Below are positions 45,983 through 57,233 of a DNA stretch of 64,000 nt, one piece after another. The translations under genes were made by a program, and so were the position numbers. Numbering within the stretch: position 1 is the stretch's first letter; each line of letters opens with the position of its first letter. The stretch is taken from contig NC_061514.1 in assembly GCF_022539505.1 (NCBI RefSeq), positions 217,643,837 to 217,707,836 of the forward strand, in the 5' to 3' direction. Under the pieces are notes generated by a model, which ran no database searches, was not told the DNA's origin, and saw only the letters and a program-made list of their open reading frames with translations. This DNA comes from Lolium rigidum (Eukaryota; Streptophyta; Magnoliopsida; Poales; Poaceae).

Positions 45983-48557
45983 TATACACTTTCGCGCCTA
46001 GCTGAAAGGCGTTAAAGAAAAGCGCTTATGGGAGACAACCCATGTTTTTACTCCAGTATTTTTGTTTTATATTTGTGTCTTGGAAGTTGTTTACTACTGT
46101 AGCAACCTCTCCTTATCTTAGTTTTGAGTTTTGTTGTGCCAAGTAAAGTCTTTGATAGTAAAGTAAGTACTAGATTTGGATAACTGCGCAGTTACAGATT
46201 TTTTGCTGTCACGAATCTGGGTCTACCTCCCTGTAGGTAGCTCAGAAAATTAAGCCAAATTACGTGCATGATCCTCAGATATGTACGCAACTTTCATTCA
46301 ATTTGAGCATTTTCGTTTGAGCAAGTCTGGTGGCCTAATAAAATCCATCTTTACGGACTGTTCTGTTTTGACAGATTCTGCCTTTTATTTTGCATTGCCT
46401 CGTTTGCTATGTTGGATGAATTTCTTTGATCCATTAATGTCCAGTAGCTTTATGCAATGTCCAGAAGTGTTAAGAATGATTGTGTCACCTCTGAACATGT
46501 TAATTTTTATTATGCACTAACCCTCTAATGAGTTGTTTCGAGTTTGGTGTGGAGGAAGTTTTCAAGGATCAAGAGAGGAGTATGATGCAATATGATCAAG
46601 GAGAGTGAAAGCTCTAAGCTTGGGGATGCCCCGGTGGTTCACCCCTGCATATATTAAGAAGACTCAAGCATCTAAGCTTGGGGATGCCCAAGGCATCCCC
46701 TTCTTCATCGACAACATTATCAGGTTCCTCCCCTGAAACTATATTTTTATTCCGTCACATCTTATGTACTTTGCTTGGAGCGTCGGTTTTTTTTTTTTTT
46801 GTTTTTGTTTTGTTTGAATAAAATGGATCCTAGCATTCACTTTATGGGAGAGAGACACGCTCCGCTGTAGCATATGGACAAATATGTCCTTAGGCTCTAC
46901 TCATAGTATTCATGGCGAAGTTTCATCTTCGTTAAATTGTTATATGGTTGGAATTGGAAAATGCTACATGTAGTAACTCTAAAATGTCTTGGATAATTTG
47001 ATACTTGGCAATTGTTGTGCTCATGTTTAAGCTCTTGCATCATATACTTTGCACCCATTAATGAAGAAATACTTAGAGCTTGCTAATTTGGTTTGCATAT
47101 TTGGTTTCTCTAGAGTCTAGATAACATCTAGTATTGAGTTTTGAACAACAAGGAAGACGGTATGGAGTCTTATAATGTTTACAATATGTCTTTTATGTGA
47201 GTTTTGCTGTACCGTTCATCCTTGTGTTTGTTTCAAATAACCTTGCTAGCCTAAACCTTGTATCGAGAGGGAATACTTCTCATGCATCCAAAATACTTGA
47301 GCCAACCACTATGCCATTCGTGTCCACCATACCTACCTACTACATGGTATTTATCCGCCATTCCAAAGTAAATTGCTTGAGTGCTACCTTTAAAATTCCA
47401 TCATTCACCTTTGCAATATATAGCTCATGGGACAAATAGCTTAAAAACTATTGTGGTATTGAATATGTACTTATGCACTTTATCTCTTATTAAGTTGCTT
47501 GTTGTGCGATAACCATGCTTACGGGGACGCCATCAACTATTCTTTGTTGAATATCATGTGAGTTGCTATGCATGTCCGTCTTGTCTGAAGCAAGAGAGAT
47601 CCACCACCTTCATGGTTGGAGCATGCATATTGTTAGAGAAGAACTTTGGGCCGCTAACTAAAGCCATGATTCATGGTGGAAGTTTCAGTTTGGACATATA
47701 TCCTCAATCTCATATGAGAATAATAATTGTTGCCACATGCTTATGCATTAAAGAGGAGTCCATTATCTGTTGTCCATGTTGTCCCGGTATGGATGTCTAA
47801 GTTGAGAATAATCAAAAGCGAGAAATCCAAAATGCGAGCTTTCTCCTTAGACCTTTGTACAGGCGGCATGGAGGTACCCCATTGTGACACTTGGTCAAAA
47901 CATGTGCATTGCAAAGATCCGGTAGTCCAAGTTAATTAGGACAAGGTGCGGGCACTATTAGTATACTATGCATGAGACTTGCAACTTGTAAGATATAATG
48001 TACATAACTCATATGCTTTATTACTACCGTTGACAAAAATTGTTTCATGTTTTCAAAATAAAAGCTCTAGCACAAATATAGCAATCGATGCTTTCCTCTT
48101 TGAAGGACCATTCTCTTTACTTTTATGTTGAGTCAGTTCACCTATCTCTCTCCACCTCAAGAAGCAAACACTTGTGATTAACTGTGCATTGATTCCTACA
48201 TATTTGCATATTGTACTTGTTATATTACTCTATGTTAACAATTATCCATGAGATATACATGTTACAAGTTGAAAGCAACCGCTGAAACTTAATCTTCCTT
48301 TGTGTTGCTTCAATGCCTTTACTTTGATTTATTGCTTTATGAGTTAACTCTTATGCAAGACTTATTAATACTTGTCTTGAAGTACTATTCATGAAAAGTC
48401 TTTGCTTTATGATTCACTTGTTTACTCATGTCATTACCATTGTTTTGATCGCTGCATTCACTACATATGTTTACAAATAGTATGATCAAGGTTATGATGG
48501 CATATCACTTCAGAAATTATCTTTGTTATCGTTTTACTCGCTCGGGACGAGCAGAAC
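45983..48557 (+). other. D2 3' non-coding internal region
   Basis: 2.6 kb without credible ORFs. It shares long stretches with F (58601-61054), for example around TTTATATTTGTGTCTTGGAA and the duplicated TAAGCTTGGGGATGCC words (46615-46630 and 46673-46688). The second of these starts a perfect hairpin, GGGGATGCC, CAA, GGCATCCCC (46680-46700). Confidence 0.8.
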
Positions 48558-48572
48558 TAAGCTTGGGGATGC
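48558..48572 (+). other. Polypurine tract region of D2
   Basis: TAAGCTTGGGGATGC directly before the 3' LTR, preceded by GCTCGGGACGAGC, a short inverted repeat. The same arrangement is at 61055-61069 in F and 63023-63037 in G. Confidence 0.8.
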
Positions 48573-48573
48573 T

Positions 48574-50170
48574 TGATACGTCTCCGACGTATCAATAATT
48601 TCTTATGTTCTATGCCATATTATTGATGATACCTACATGTTTTATGCACACTTTATGTCATATTCGTGCATTTTCTGGAACTAACCTATTAACAAGATGC
48701 CGAAGTGCCGGTTCTCGTTTTCTGCTGTTTTTGGTTTCGAAATCCTAGTAACGAAATATTCTCGGAATTGGACGAAACGAAGACCCAGGGGCCTATTTTG
48801 CCACGAACCTTCCGGAAGACCGAAGAGCATACGAAGTGGGGCCACGAGGTGGCGACACCACATGGCGGCGCGGCCAAGGGGGGCCCGCGCCGCCCTATGG
48901 TGTGGGCCCCTCGTCGGGCCCCCGACTCGCCCTTCCGCCTACTTAAAGCCTCCGTCGCGAAACCCCGATGCGAAAAAACCACGATACGGAAAACCTTACC
49001 GAGACGCCGCCGCCGCCGATCCCATCTCGGGGATTCCGGAGATCTCCTCCGGCACCCTGCCGGAGAGGGGATTCATCTCCCGGAGGACTCTACACCGCCA
49101 TGGTCGCCTCCGGAGTGATGAGTGAGTAGTTCACCCCTGGACTATGGGTCCATAGCAGTAGCTAGATGGTTGTCTTCTCCTCATTGTGCTTCATTGTTGG
49201 ATCTTGTGAGCTGCCTAACATGATCAAGATCATCTATCCGTAATACTCTATGTTGTGTTTGTCGGGATCCGATGGATAGAGAATACCATGTTATGTTAAT
49301 TATCAAGTTATTACATATGTGTTGTTTATGATCTTGCATGCTCTCCGTTACTAGTAGAGGCTCCGGCCAAGTTTTTGCTTTTAACTCCAAGAGGGAGTAT
49401 TTATGCTCGATAGTGGGTTCATGCCCGCACTGACACCTGGGACAAGTGATGAGAAAGTTCTAAGGTTGTGTTGTGTCGTTGCCACTAGGGATAAAACATT
49501 GGCGCTATGTCCGAGCATGTAGTTGTTGATTACATTACGCACCATACTTAATGCAATTGTCCGTAGCTTTGCAACTTAATACTGGAAGGGGTTCGGACGA
49601 TAACCCTGAAGGTGGACTTTTTAGGCATAGATGCGGTTGGATGGCGGTCTATGTACTTTGTCGTAATGCCCAATTAAATCTCACTATACTTATCATGTCA
49701 TGTATGTGCATTGTTATGCCCTCTCTATTTGTCAATTGCCCGACCGTAATTTGTTCACCCAACATGCTTTTATCTTATGGGAGAGACACCTCTAGTGAAC
49801 CGTGGACCCCGGTCCATTCTTTAATACTCGAAATACAAATCTGCTGCAATACTTGTTTTATCGTTTTCTCTACAAACAATCATCTTCCACACAATACGGT
49901 TAATCCTTTGTTACGGCAAGCCGGTGAGATTGACAACCTCACCGTTTCGTTGGGGCAAAGTACTTTGGTTGTGTTGTGCAGGGTTCCACGTTGGCGCCGG
50001 AATCTCTCGGTGTTGCGCCGCACTACATCCCGCCGCCATCAACCTTCAACGTGCTTCTTGACTCCTACTGGTTCGATTAAACCTTGGTTTCTTACTGAGG
50101 GAAACTTGCCGCTGTGCGCATCACACCTTCCTCTTGGGGTTCCCAACGGACGTGTCAACTACACGCATCA
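48574..50170 (+). repeat. 3' LTR of D2
   Basis: 1597 bp, TGATACGTCTCC to ACACGCATCA, followed by the target copy GCGCC and the rest of element C LTR3. Confidence 0.93.
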
Positions 50171-52322
50171 GCGCCCTGCAGTGCTCAGCGGGGCCCTGGG
50201 AGGTAGAGAGAAGGGGTGTGGAGTGGAGAGGAGAGGGTGCAGTGGCGGGGCTTCTTATAGCCGAGCGGGCGGGGTGTGGGCGGTGGCTACGGCCAATGAG
50301 TGGGCGAGCGCGAGGCAACGGCCAATGGAGTTGTTCCTGCTGACGTCGGGGCGGTGCGGGAGGGTGACGTAGGCAGGGTAGTCGTCAGCAGAGGGAGGGG
50401 TAGGCGCGGGAAAGAGGAGGGTCGAGCGGGGAGTGGTGTTTGGCATGATCGTGTCGTGCCTCCGTTCGTGCGAGGGTTCGGTGGCTGTCCTCTTTGGGCC
50501 TGGTGGCCTCGGTCGTTTTGAGAGGGAGGGAGAGCCCGGGCTAGGGTTTTGGTGGGTTGGGGTCGGGCCAGGAGGTAGTGCACCGGCTGATGCCAAGAAG
50601 AATCATGGCCCGACCACTCTTTGTATTGCCAACATGGCATGCACCTTTTTCAAAGAAGAAAGCAGGGGTTTAAGTGGTGCTAATGTTGATTAAAGCAAGG
50701 GTGGTTTTGATGTTGATTGATAAATGAGAGAGGTGTATTAGGTGGGGAGAATTGGATATGAAGGGGGGGGATGACAAAAATGATTTTAAGTGGAAAGCAT
50801 GTCATCTTTCAAAAAAAAAAGGGACATTATATAATCATTTCAAAAGATCAAATGATCACATACTTGACCAAGAATATGTGTATGAGGGGGTACCGTGTGA
50901 TGAATCAGAGTGGTGCATTAGGTGCCTAAGGGTGGTTCTTCAAATATGAGGTCAATTGGGAGTGGTTTGAATCGCTTCACAAGTCTATGGCAAATTTTGA
51001 ATGAAAAACATTAGAATAGACTTTGAAGATTTAGGGAGTAGCAAGGTAGTATTTTGACTCAAAAGTAGTAAAGTTACAGGTGCAACTATGGAAGGTTGAT
51101 CTTTTCAAAGTTTGATAAATAAACAAGAGAGAAGGAAGAAATGGTATAAATACCATAAACAAGCCTTTATTTAATAGGAGAGGAAAGGAGAAAATAATGA
51201 TATAGAAATCATTACTTAGCAGAAATGAGATGATAAACAAAATCCATTTCTTCATTTCCTTCTTTTATTTGAAGAAAATATTGAAGAGTTTTAATAAAAC
51301 TAGAAGTGGCTTTGTGGTTAAAAACTAGGGAAGAAAACAATGGCGTTTTGGGAAAAATTTACTAAAAGAAGTAAGAATAAATATTGGGAGATATGATCTC
51401 AAGGGTATATGATTACTACATTATGTAGCAATCATTCACACACTTGGTTTCGTGGACATTAAACGTGGATTAAGGAAAAACAAGAGGTAAAAGAGGAAAA
51501 AGTGATCTAGTGCTGAAATAGTGGATAGGGTACAAGATCAAGGGAATATAAGATATGTAAAGGTAGGATGGGACATGCAAGACGTGGAAGTTGTAGAGGG
51601 TGTTGCATAGATGAGATCCATGCATTGAGGTCACCAATAACAATTGCGGGTGCTTAGAGATCAACTGCCAAAATTGGAATCTTATAAGCCTGCCAAAACA
51701 GATTGTTGACTTGGCTTCAAAACTAGTGGATAAGTGGGTATATGAGTGATCTGGTCTAAGGCAAAGACATGGTTGGGTAGTTCTCATGACAAGGTAGGTC
51801 TAGGACCAAGTGCATTGCCTCATATGGAAAGAGTTAGCTTAATCCAGGGGCTCCAAAAGTGAATATGATAACAGTATTAGGACTTGGCCAAATTTGTGAT
51901 GTCAAAGGGGTTTTGACTAGGTTAAGAGAGAAGGATGTAGTCAGGGGTAGATGATCCCAAGTTTTGAATCAAGGATGGGTTGAGTTAGATTATAACTCAA
52001 AGAGAAATTTTAAATAGGCACACTCAAGTTGCCAAAAAGGAGAAGGGTTTGATGTAGTAACAATTTTTCCTAAGCCACACATGTGTTTTATTATGTGAGT
52101 TGCTAGATTGTTTTATCGCTAGAGGTGTTGTTCTTTGGGGTAGCTCAAGACAAAAATCAGCAAGCAGAACAAGACAATTCATTTACCAGCGGATCAAAGC
52201 AATACATTATATCAAACAGATCAAGTTAATTCATCTTAGTTAGTCCTTAGAAAATGTTTTTGTTCCCCCTAATTTTTGCATTCTGGACAACTATACAAGG
52301 TTGCAAAAGTTGGGGTGTGACA

Positions 52323-52600
52323 TGAGATTCTAGTGCAAGCCACTCTCTCTCCCTCACCAATCTCCTTTCTCCAACACCAATCTCTCACCGGGAATTCTGC
52401 CGCGTGCCTCTTCCGGGTGATTCTATTGGCGTGGTCCATCGATCCACGGGGGTAAGTATCGGGTGTATCGGGTTGGTGTGCGTGTGCTCTTCTCGAGATC
52501 TTACCGTGTTCTTCGCGTTCTTCACCTTCCCCACCTTTTCCCCTTAGCTTTTTGGTTAAATCGCGAGATCGGGCCAAACCCTAGATCTCAGATCTCATCA
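52323..52600 (+). repeat. 3' LTR of element A, second part
   Basis: Begins with the duplicated target TGAGA (52323-52327) and continues TTCTAGTGCAAGCC, exactly as the 5' LTR does from 8363, to the terminal CTCATCA at 52600. This proves that everything from 15684 to 52322 was inserted after A was in place. Confidence 0.93.
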
Positions 52601-53603
52601 CACCGATACTGAGCAGTTCGAGAAGAAGTTCCTCTACATCACTGCGGTGACCCAGCATACCATTGCATAAAGAGACTTCTTCACAAATATCACATCCCTC
52701 AGAGTGGAACAACAGAAACATTGCAAGTCATAACACTCTAGATTATATTACAAACATGATCTTAACAAGTTGGTATTCTCACAGGTCCGATGAGAACACC
52801 CTAAGATACTACTGAAGTACTCTTACAACTAAACTTAAAGATCATACTGAGCTCAGCAACTTATTTAGGTAAGCTACTACGCTGCTCGGCTCTAAGATGT
52901 CTAAGGTAAGACTCTACTCCTCTGCCTCGGTGTTGTCAGCTCCGTAGACTATTCCGTAGTCCACGCCTTCCAATCCTCCTGACAGATCAGGCTCCTCGTA
53001 GATCAGCTCATAGTCTCCTTCTGGTGCTCCGTCGTTGGCCTCCACTTCATTGTCATAGTCTAGCAAGAGTGTCGAAAGAAAGTGAGTACAGAGGTACTCA
53101 ACAAGTTCAAAAGAGAAAAGGTGTTAGATGCACTAGCTACGACCATTGATCAAAAAATCTCAGGTCAATACATGTTTCAAAAACATTTCTTAAAAAAGTT
53201 TATTTTATTTTGAAAACTATGCCCACCAGTCTTCACAGGTTGACCAGAACTTCACGTAGTTTCTTTCCTGCCGCGTTCGTAGTTCCCTTCCCGGAACAGG
53301 GAGTGACAAGCCACAATTTAATACACTCTACAGAGGTGCGTTAGTTTTCCCATAAGAGAACTTATCCTTGATACCAACCGAGACGCGTTCTCGTCCACAC
53401 TTCCTTGGTGTGAGGCCATGTGTAAGATCCAAGCCAATCACGACCTTCTCCGTGACCCTGCATACCCACCCTTTTTGTCCATCCGCACATCCCTGGTAGA
53501 CATATCCCGTTCATACGACTTTACACTCGATGTGCTACGGACAATCCATCATAGACGGTAGAGCGCTCTCATCCACTTGGATGTGGATTTAAAAAGATTT
53601 CCC
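52601..53603 (-). repeat. Partial LTR of another gypsy-type element (truncated by gap)
   Basis: It has no match elsewhere in the window but runs parallel in layout to the element C LTR: a short spacer, then a region with GTGAGTACA...GTACTC words, then a CTCTACAGAGG-type stretch like CTCTGCAGAG in C. I infer a minus-strand LTR of a related element. Its left end would lie at or beyond the point where element A inserted; its right part is lost in the gap. Confidence 0.45.
52914..53125 (-). other. Acidic open frame in the partial LTR
   Basis: The minus-strand frame runs about 70 codons to a TAG at 52914-52916 with no ATG. The last part is strongly acidic (for example EGDYELIYEEPDLSGGLEG). Its bias suggests a once coding, perhaps spliced, segment; a GTACTCAC word near 53080 could be a splice-like signal. 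I do not recognise it. Confidence 0.25.
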
Positions 53604-53703
53604 NNNNNNNNNNNNNNNNNNNNNNNNNNNNNNNNNNNNNNNNNNNNNNNNNNNNNNNNNNNNNNNNNNNNNNNNNNNNNNNNNNNNNNNNNNNNNNNNN
53701 NNN
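53604..53703. other. Assembly gap of 100 N
   Basis: Exactly 100 Ns. The left side is the partial LTR above; the right side is the interior of an Athila-type LTR, so the missing piece includes at least the last 400 bases of that LTR. Confidence 0.99.
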
Positions 53704-54897
53704 TGTTGGGTGAACAAATTACGGTTGGGCAATTGACAAATAAAGAGAGCATGACAATGCACATACATATTATGATGAGTATAGTGAGATTTAATTGGGC
53801 ATTACGACAAAGTACATAGACCGCCATCCAAGCTGCATCTATGCCTAAAAAGTCCACCTTCGAGGTTATCATCCGAACCCCCTCCGGTATTAAGTTGCAA
53901 AGCAACGGAACAATTGCATTAAGTATGGTGCGTAATGTAATCAACAACTACATCCTTAGACATAGCATCAATGTTTTATCCCTAGTGGCAACGACACAAC
54001 ACAACCTTAGAACTTTTCGTCCATCTGTCCCAGGTGTCAATGCGAGGCATGAACCCACTATCGAGCATAAGTACCCCCTCTTGGAGTTAAAAGCATCTAC
54101 TTGGCCGGAGCATCTACTAATAACGGAGAGCATGCAAGATCTTAAACAACACATAAGCATAACTTTGATAATCAACATAACAAGTATTCTCTATTCATCG
54201 GATCCCAACAAACGCAACATATAGAATTACATATAGATGATCTTGATCATGATAGGCAGCTCACAAGATCCGACAATGATAGCACAATGGGGAGAAGACA
54301 ACCATCTAGCTACGCTATGGACCCATAGTCCAGGGGTAGACTACTCACTCATCACTCCGGAGGCGACCATGGCGGCGTAGAGTCCTCCGGGAGATGATTC
54401 CCCTCTCGGCAGGGTGCCGGAGGCGATCTCCGAGGATCCCCCGAGATGGGATCGGCGGTGATGGCGTCTCGGTAAGGTTTTCCGTATCGTGGCTCTCGGT
54501 GCCGGGGGTTTCGTCACGGAGGCTTTAAGTAGGCGGAAGGGTAGGTCAAGAGGCGGCACGAGGGCCCCACACCACGGAGCCGCGCGGCCAAGGGGGCCGC
54601 GCCGCCCTAGGGTGTGGCCCCCTCGTGGCCCCTCTTCGTCTCGTCTTCGGTCTTACGGAAGCTTCGTGAGAAAATAGGCCTCACGGGCTTTTATTTCGTC
54701 CAATTCCGAGAATATTTCTTTACTAGGATTTCGAAATCAAAAACAGCAGACAACGACAAGCGGCACTTCGGCATCTTGTTAATAGGTTAGTTCCAGAAAA
54801 TGCACGAATATGACATAAAGTGTGCATAAAACATGTAGATAACATCAATAATGTGGCATGGAACACAAGAAATTATCGATACGTTGGAGACGTATCA
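53704..54897 (-). repeat. Athila-type LTR X2, minus strand, truncated by gap
   Basis: Reverse-complement match to about the first 1190 bases of the D2 LTR. The LTR start TGATACGTCTCC lies at 54897 reading leftward. It is more diverged from D2 than D1 is, including an AACGTATC change in the terminal hairpin. Whatever followed on its left is hidden by the gap. Confidence 0.88.
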
Positions 54898-55246
54898 GAG
54901 GGCTGAAGGGAGGACGACACTATAGGGCGGCGCGGCCAGGGCCTGGGCCGCGCCGGCCTATGGTCTGGGGGCCCAGTGCCCCCCTCTTGTCCCTCTCGTG
55001 TGTTCTGGATGCTTCCGGTGAAAATAGGAACCTGGGTCTTGATTTCGTCCGATTCCGAGAATATTTCGTTACTAGGATTTCGAAACCAAAAACAGCGAGA
55101 AAACGAGAGCGGCACTTCGGCATCTTGTTAATAGGTTAGTTCCAGAAAATGCACGAATATGACATAAAGTGTGTATAAAACATGTAGATATCATCAATAA
55201 TGTGGCATGGAACACAAGAAATTATCGATACATCGGAGACGTATCA
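54898..55246 (-). repeat. Athila-type LTR fragment X1, minus strand
   Basis: Reverse-complement match to the first 350 bases of a D-type LTR, with its start at 55246. It ends abruptly against X2, which suggests that X2 inserted into X1. The remaining part of X1 should lie beyond X2, in or past the gap. Confidence 0.8.
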
Positions 55247-55429
55247 TGCGGGCACTATTAGTATACTATGCATGAGGCTTGCAACTTGTAAGATATAATT
55301 TACATGATACATATGCTTTATTACTACCGTTGACAAAATTGTTCATGTTTTCAAAACCAAAGCTCTAGCACAAATATAGCAATCGATGCTTTCCTCTTTG
55401 AAGGACCTTTCTTTTACTTTTATGTTGAG

Positions 55430-56967
55430 TGATACGTCCCCGACGTATCCATAATTTCTGTCGTTCCATGCTTGTTTTATGACAATACTTGCATGTTTTG
55501 CTTGCACTTTATGATGATTTCATGCATTTTCCGGAACTAACCTATTAACAAGATGCCACGAGTGCCAGTTCTCGTTTTCTCGCATTTTTGGTTCCGCAGA
55601 AGGCTGTTCGGGCAATATTCTCGGAATTCGACGAAACGAAGACCAAACCTCCTATTTTTCCCGGAAGCATCCGGAACACCGAAGAAGAGTCGGAGAGGGG
55701 CCGGAGGGCCACCACACCATAGGGCGGCGCGGCCTGGCCTGGGCCCGCGCCGGCCTGTGGTGGGGAGCCCCCAGGTGCCCCCCTGCGCCGCCTCTTCGCC
55801 TATAAAACCCCTTTCGACCTAAAAACACCGTAACTCTTCACGAAACTCCAGAAAGACTCCAGGGGTGCCGCCACCATCGCGAAACTCCAATTCGGGGGAC
55901 AGAACTCTCTGTTCCGGCACCCTGCCGGAGCGGGGAAGTGCCCCCGGAAGCCATCTCCATCAACGCCATCGCCTCCATCATGCTCCGTGAGTAGTTCCCC
56001 CATGGACTACGGGTTCTAGCTGTAGCTAGTTGGTATTCTCTCCCCCATGTACTTCAATACAATGATCTCATGAGCTACCTTACATGATTGAGATTCATCT
56101 GATGTAATCGGTGTTGTGTTTGTCGGGATCCGATGGATTGTTACATTATGATTGTCTATCTACAAAGTTTATGAAGTTATTTTTGCTGCAATCTTGTTAT
56201 GCTTAATGCTTGTCACTAGGGCCCGAGTGGCATGATCTTAGATTTGAGCTCTATACTTATTGCTTAGATTGTATCTACAAGTTGTATGCACATGTTACTG
56301 TCCGGAACCAATGGCCCCGAAGTGACGTAAATTGGGACAACCTGGAGGGGATGGTAGTGATGTGAGGATCACATGTTTTCACGGAGTGTTAATGCTTTGC
56401 TCCGTGCTCTATTAAAAGGAGTACCTTAATATCCAAGTGAGTTTCCCTTGAGGCCCGGCTGCCACCGGCTGGTAGGACAAAAGATGTTGTGCAAGTTTCT
56501 CATTGCGAGCACGTGCGACTATAATTGGAAAACATGCCTACATGATTAATGATCTTGATATTCTGTCTTAATGCTATTTCAATCCTATCAATTGCCCAAC
56601 TGTAATTTGTTCACCCAACACTTGTTATTGGAGAGTTACCACTAGTGTAGATAGTCTGGGAACCCCGGTCCATCTTTCATCATCATATACTTGTTCTTCA
56701 TGTCATTGGAAGTAGTATCAACTATCTTCACGGTGCCATTGCTCTCATATTGTTATTACTGCTGTCGTGTTACTCGTTACTATTGCTCTCATATCACTGC
56801 TACTTTCACATCACCCTTGTTGCTAGTGTTTTTCCAGGTGCGGCTGAATTGACAACTCGATTGTTAAGGCTTATAAGTATTCTTTACCTCCCGTTGTGTC
56901 GAATCAATAAATTTGGGTTTTACTTCCCTCGAAGACTATCGCGATCCCCTATACTTGTGGGTCATCA
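55430..56967 (+). repeat. 5' LTR of F
   Basis: 1538 bp, TGATACGTCCCC to GTGGGTCATCA. It contains TATAAAA at 55801-55807 in the context CGCCTATAAAACCCC. The pair at 61070-62596 is about 98 percent alike by eye. Confidence 0.93.
55801..55807 (+). promoter_or_regulatory. TATA box of the F LTR
   Basis: TATAAAA, preceded by GC-rich sequence and followed by a short leader; conserved at 61436-61442 in the 3' LTR. D2-type LTRs have the weaker CTTAAAG at the equivalent place. Confidence 0.65.
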
Positions 56968-56978
56968 AGACTGTTTTC

Positions 56979-56996
56979 TGGCGCCGTTGCCGGGGA
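56979..56996 (+). other. Primer binding site of F (tRNA-Asp)
   Basis: TGGCGCCGTTGCCGGGGA, identical to the D2 primer site, 11 bases after the LTR. Confidence 0.9.
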
Positions 56997-57233
56997 GGCA
57001 TAGCTCTACTCATAAGTTCACCTGGGGAGTACACTCTACCTCTCTCTCTACTTTTATTTTATTTTGTTTTGCTAGTTTACTTTTGTCTAGTTTATTTGTG
57101 CTTAGTTTATTTCTGTCTAGTATTATTTTGCTTAGTTTACTTTTGCCTAGTTACTTTTTGTCTTGTTTTATTTTCCTCATATACCCAAAAATCCATAAAA
57201 ATTTGAAAAACCTAAAAATTAAAAATTGCTGTT

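Larger units (their letters stand above)
43337..50170 (+). mobile_element. D2: Athila-type non-autonomous Ty3/gypsy element
   Basis: 6834 bp, flanked by GCGCC at 43332-43336 and 50171-50175. LTRs are 43337-44931 and 48574-50170, TGATACG...GCATCA. The primer site is the complement of tRNA-Asp, as in Athila-like elements. The internal domain has a single 244-codon Gag-region frame and no protease, RT or integrase, so movement needed proteins from a relative. The style of the LTR and of the GCTTGGGGATGC tract is that of the abundant Triticeae Athila group (Sabrina/WHAM type); the exact family is unverified. Confidence 0.92.
15684..52322 (-). mobile_element. Element C: LARD-like non-autonomous LTR retrotransposon (apparent three LTRs)
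   Basis: Flanked by TGAGA at 15679-15683 and 52323-52327. In minus orientation the LTR begins TGTCACACCCCAAC and ends GGGGTCCCCACA. Complete LTRs measure about 5.50 kb once nested elements are removed (5504 bp for LTR1, 5506 bp for LTR3), while the internal domain is only about 2.24 kb and has no coding capacity. Long LTRs around a short non-coding core are the defining trait of large retrotransposon derivatives (LARDs) such as Sukkula in Triticeae; whether it is that family needs a library match. As assembled the order is LTR1 (15684-27778, holding element B), internal, LTR2 (30013-37739, with D1 and a gap), internal, LTR3 (39978-52322, holding D2). The third LTR and second internal domain may be an assembly duplication. 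Confidence 0.85.
39978..52322 (-). repeat. Element C LTR3, split by D2
   Basis: 39978-43336 plus 50176-52322 give 5506 bp after removal of D2 (43337-50170) and one target copy. It ends GGTGTGACA at 52322, next to the TSD TGAGA in element A. The promoter TATA is at 50254-50259 on the minus strand, 83 bp from the D2 insertion point. Confidence 0.92.
7629..52600 (+). mobile_element. Element A: CRM-clade Ty3/gypsy retrotransposon, its 3' LTR split by nested insertions
   Basis: Two LTRs start TGATGCGGGGTGG and end CTCATCA: 5' LTR 7629-8634, and 3' LTR 14962-15683 resumed at 52323/52328-52600. Flanks are CACCA on the left and CACCG on the right, a 5-bp TSD with one mismatch. Between the LTRs lie a primer site for initiator tRNA-Met, a 1.2 kb leader, gag, protease, RT, RNase H and integrase in the Ty3/gypsy order, and a G-run polypurine tract. 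The RT/RNase H wording ([24 protein letters not shown]) and a coding frame running across the polypurine tract into the LTR are typical of the CRM clade of chromoviruses. About 8.3 kb is A itself; the remaining 36.6 kb is the nested insertion at 15684-52322. Confidence 0.92.

Noticed and set aside
15684..52322. A previously undescribed gene system in the large insertion
   Set aside because: After removal of B, D1, D2 and gaps, only LTR and non-coding internal sequence remains; no gene cluster is hidden there.
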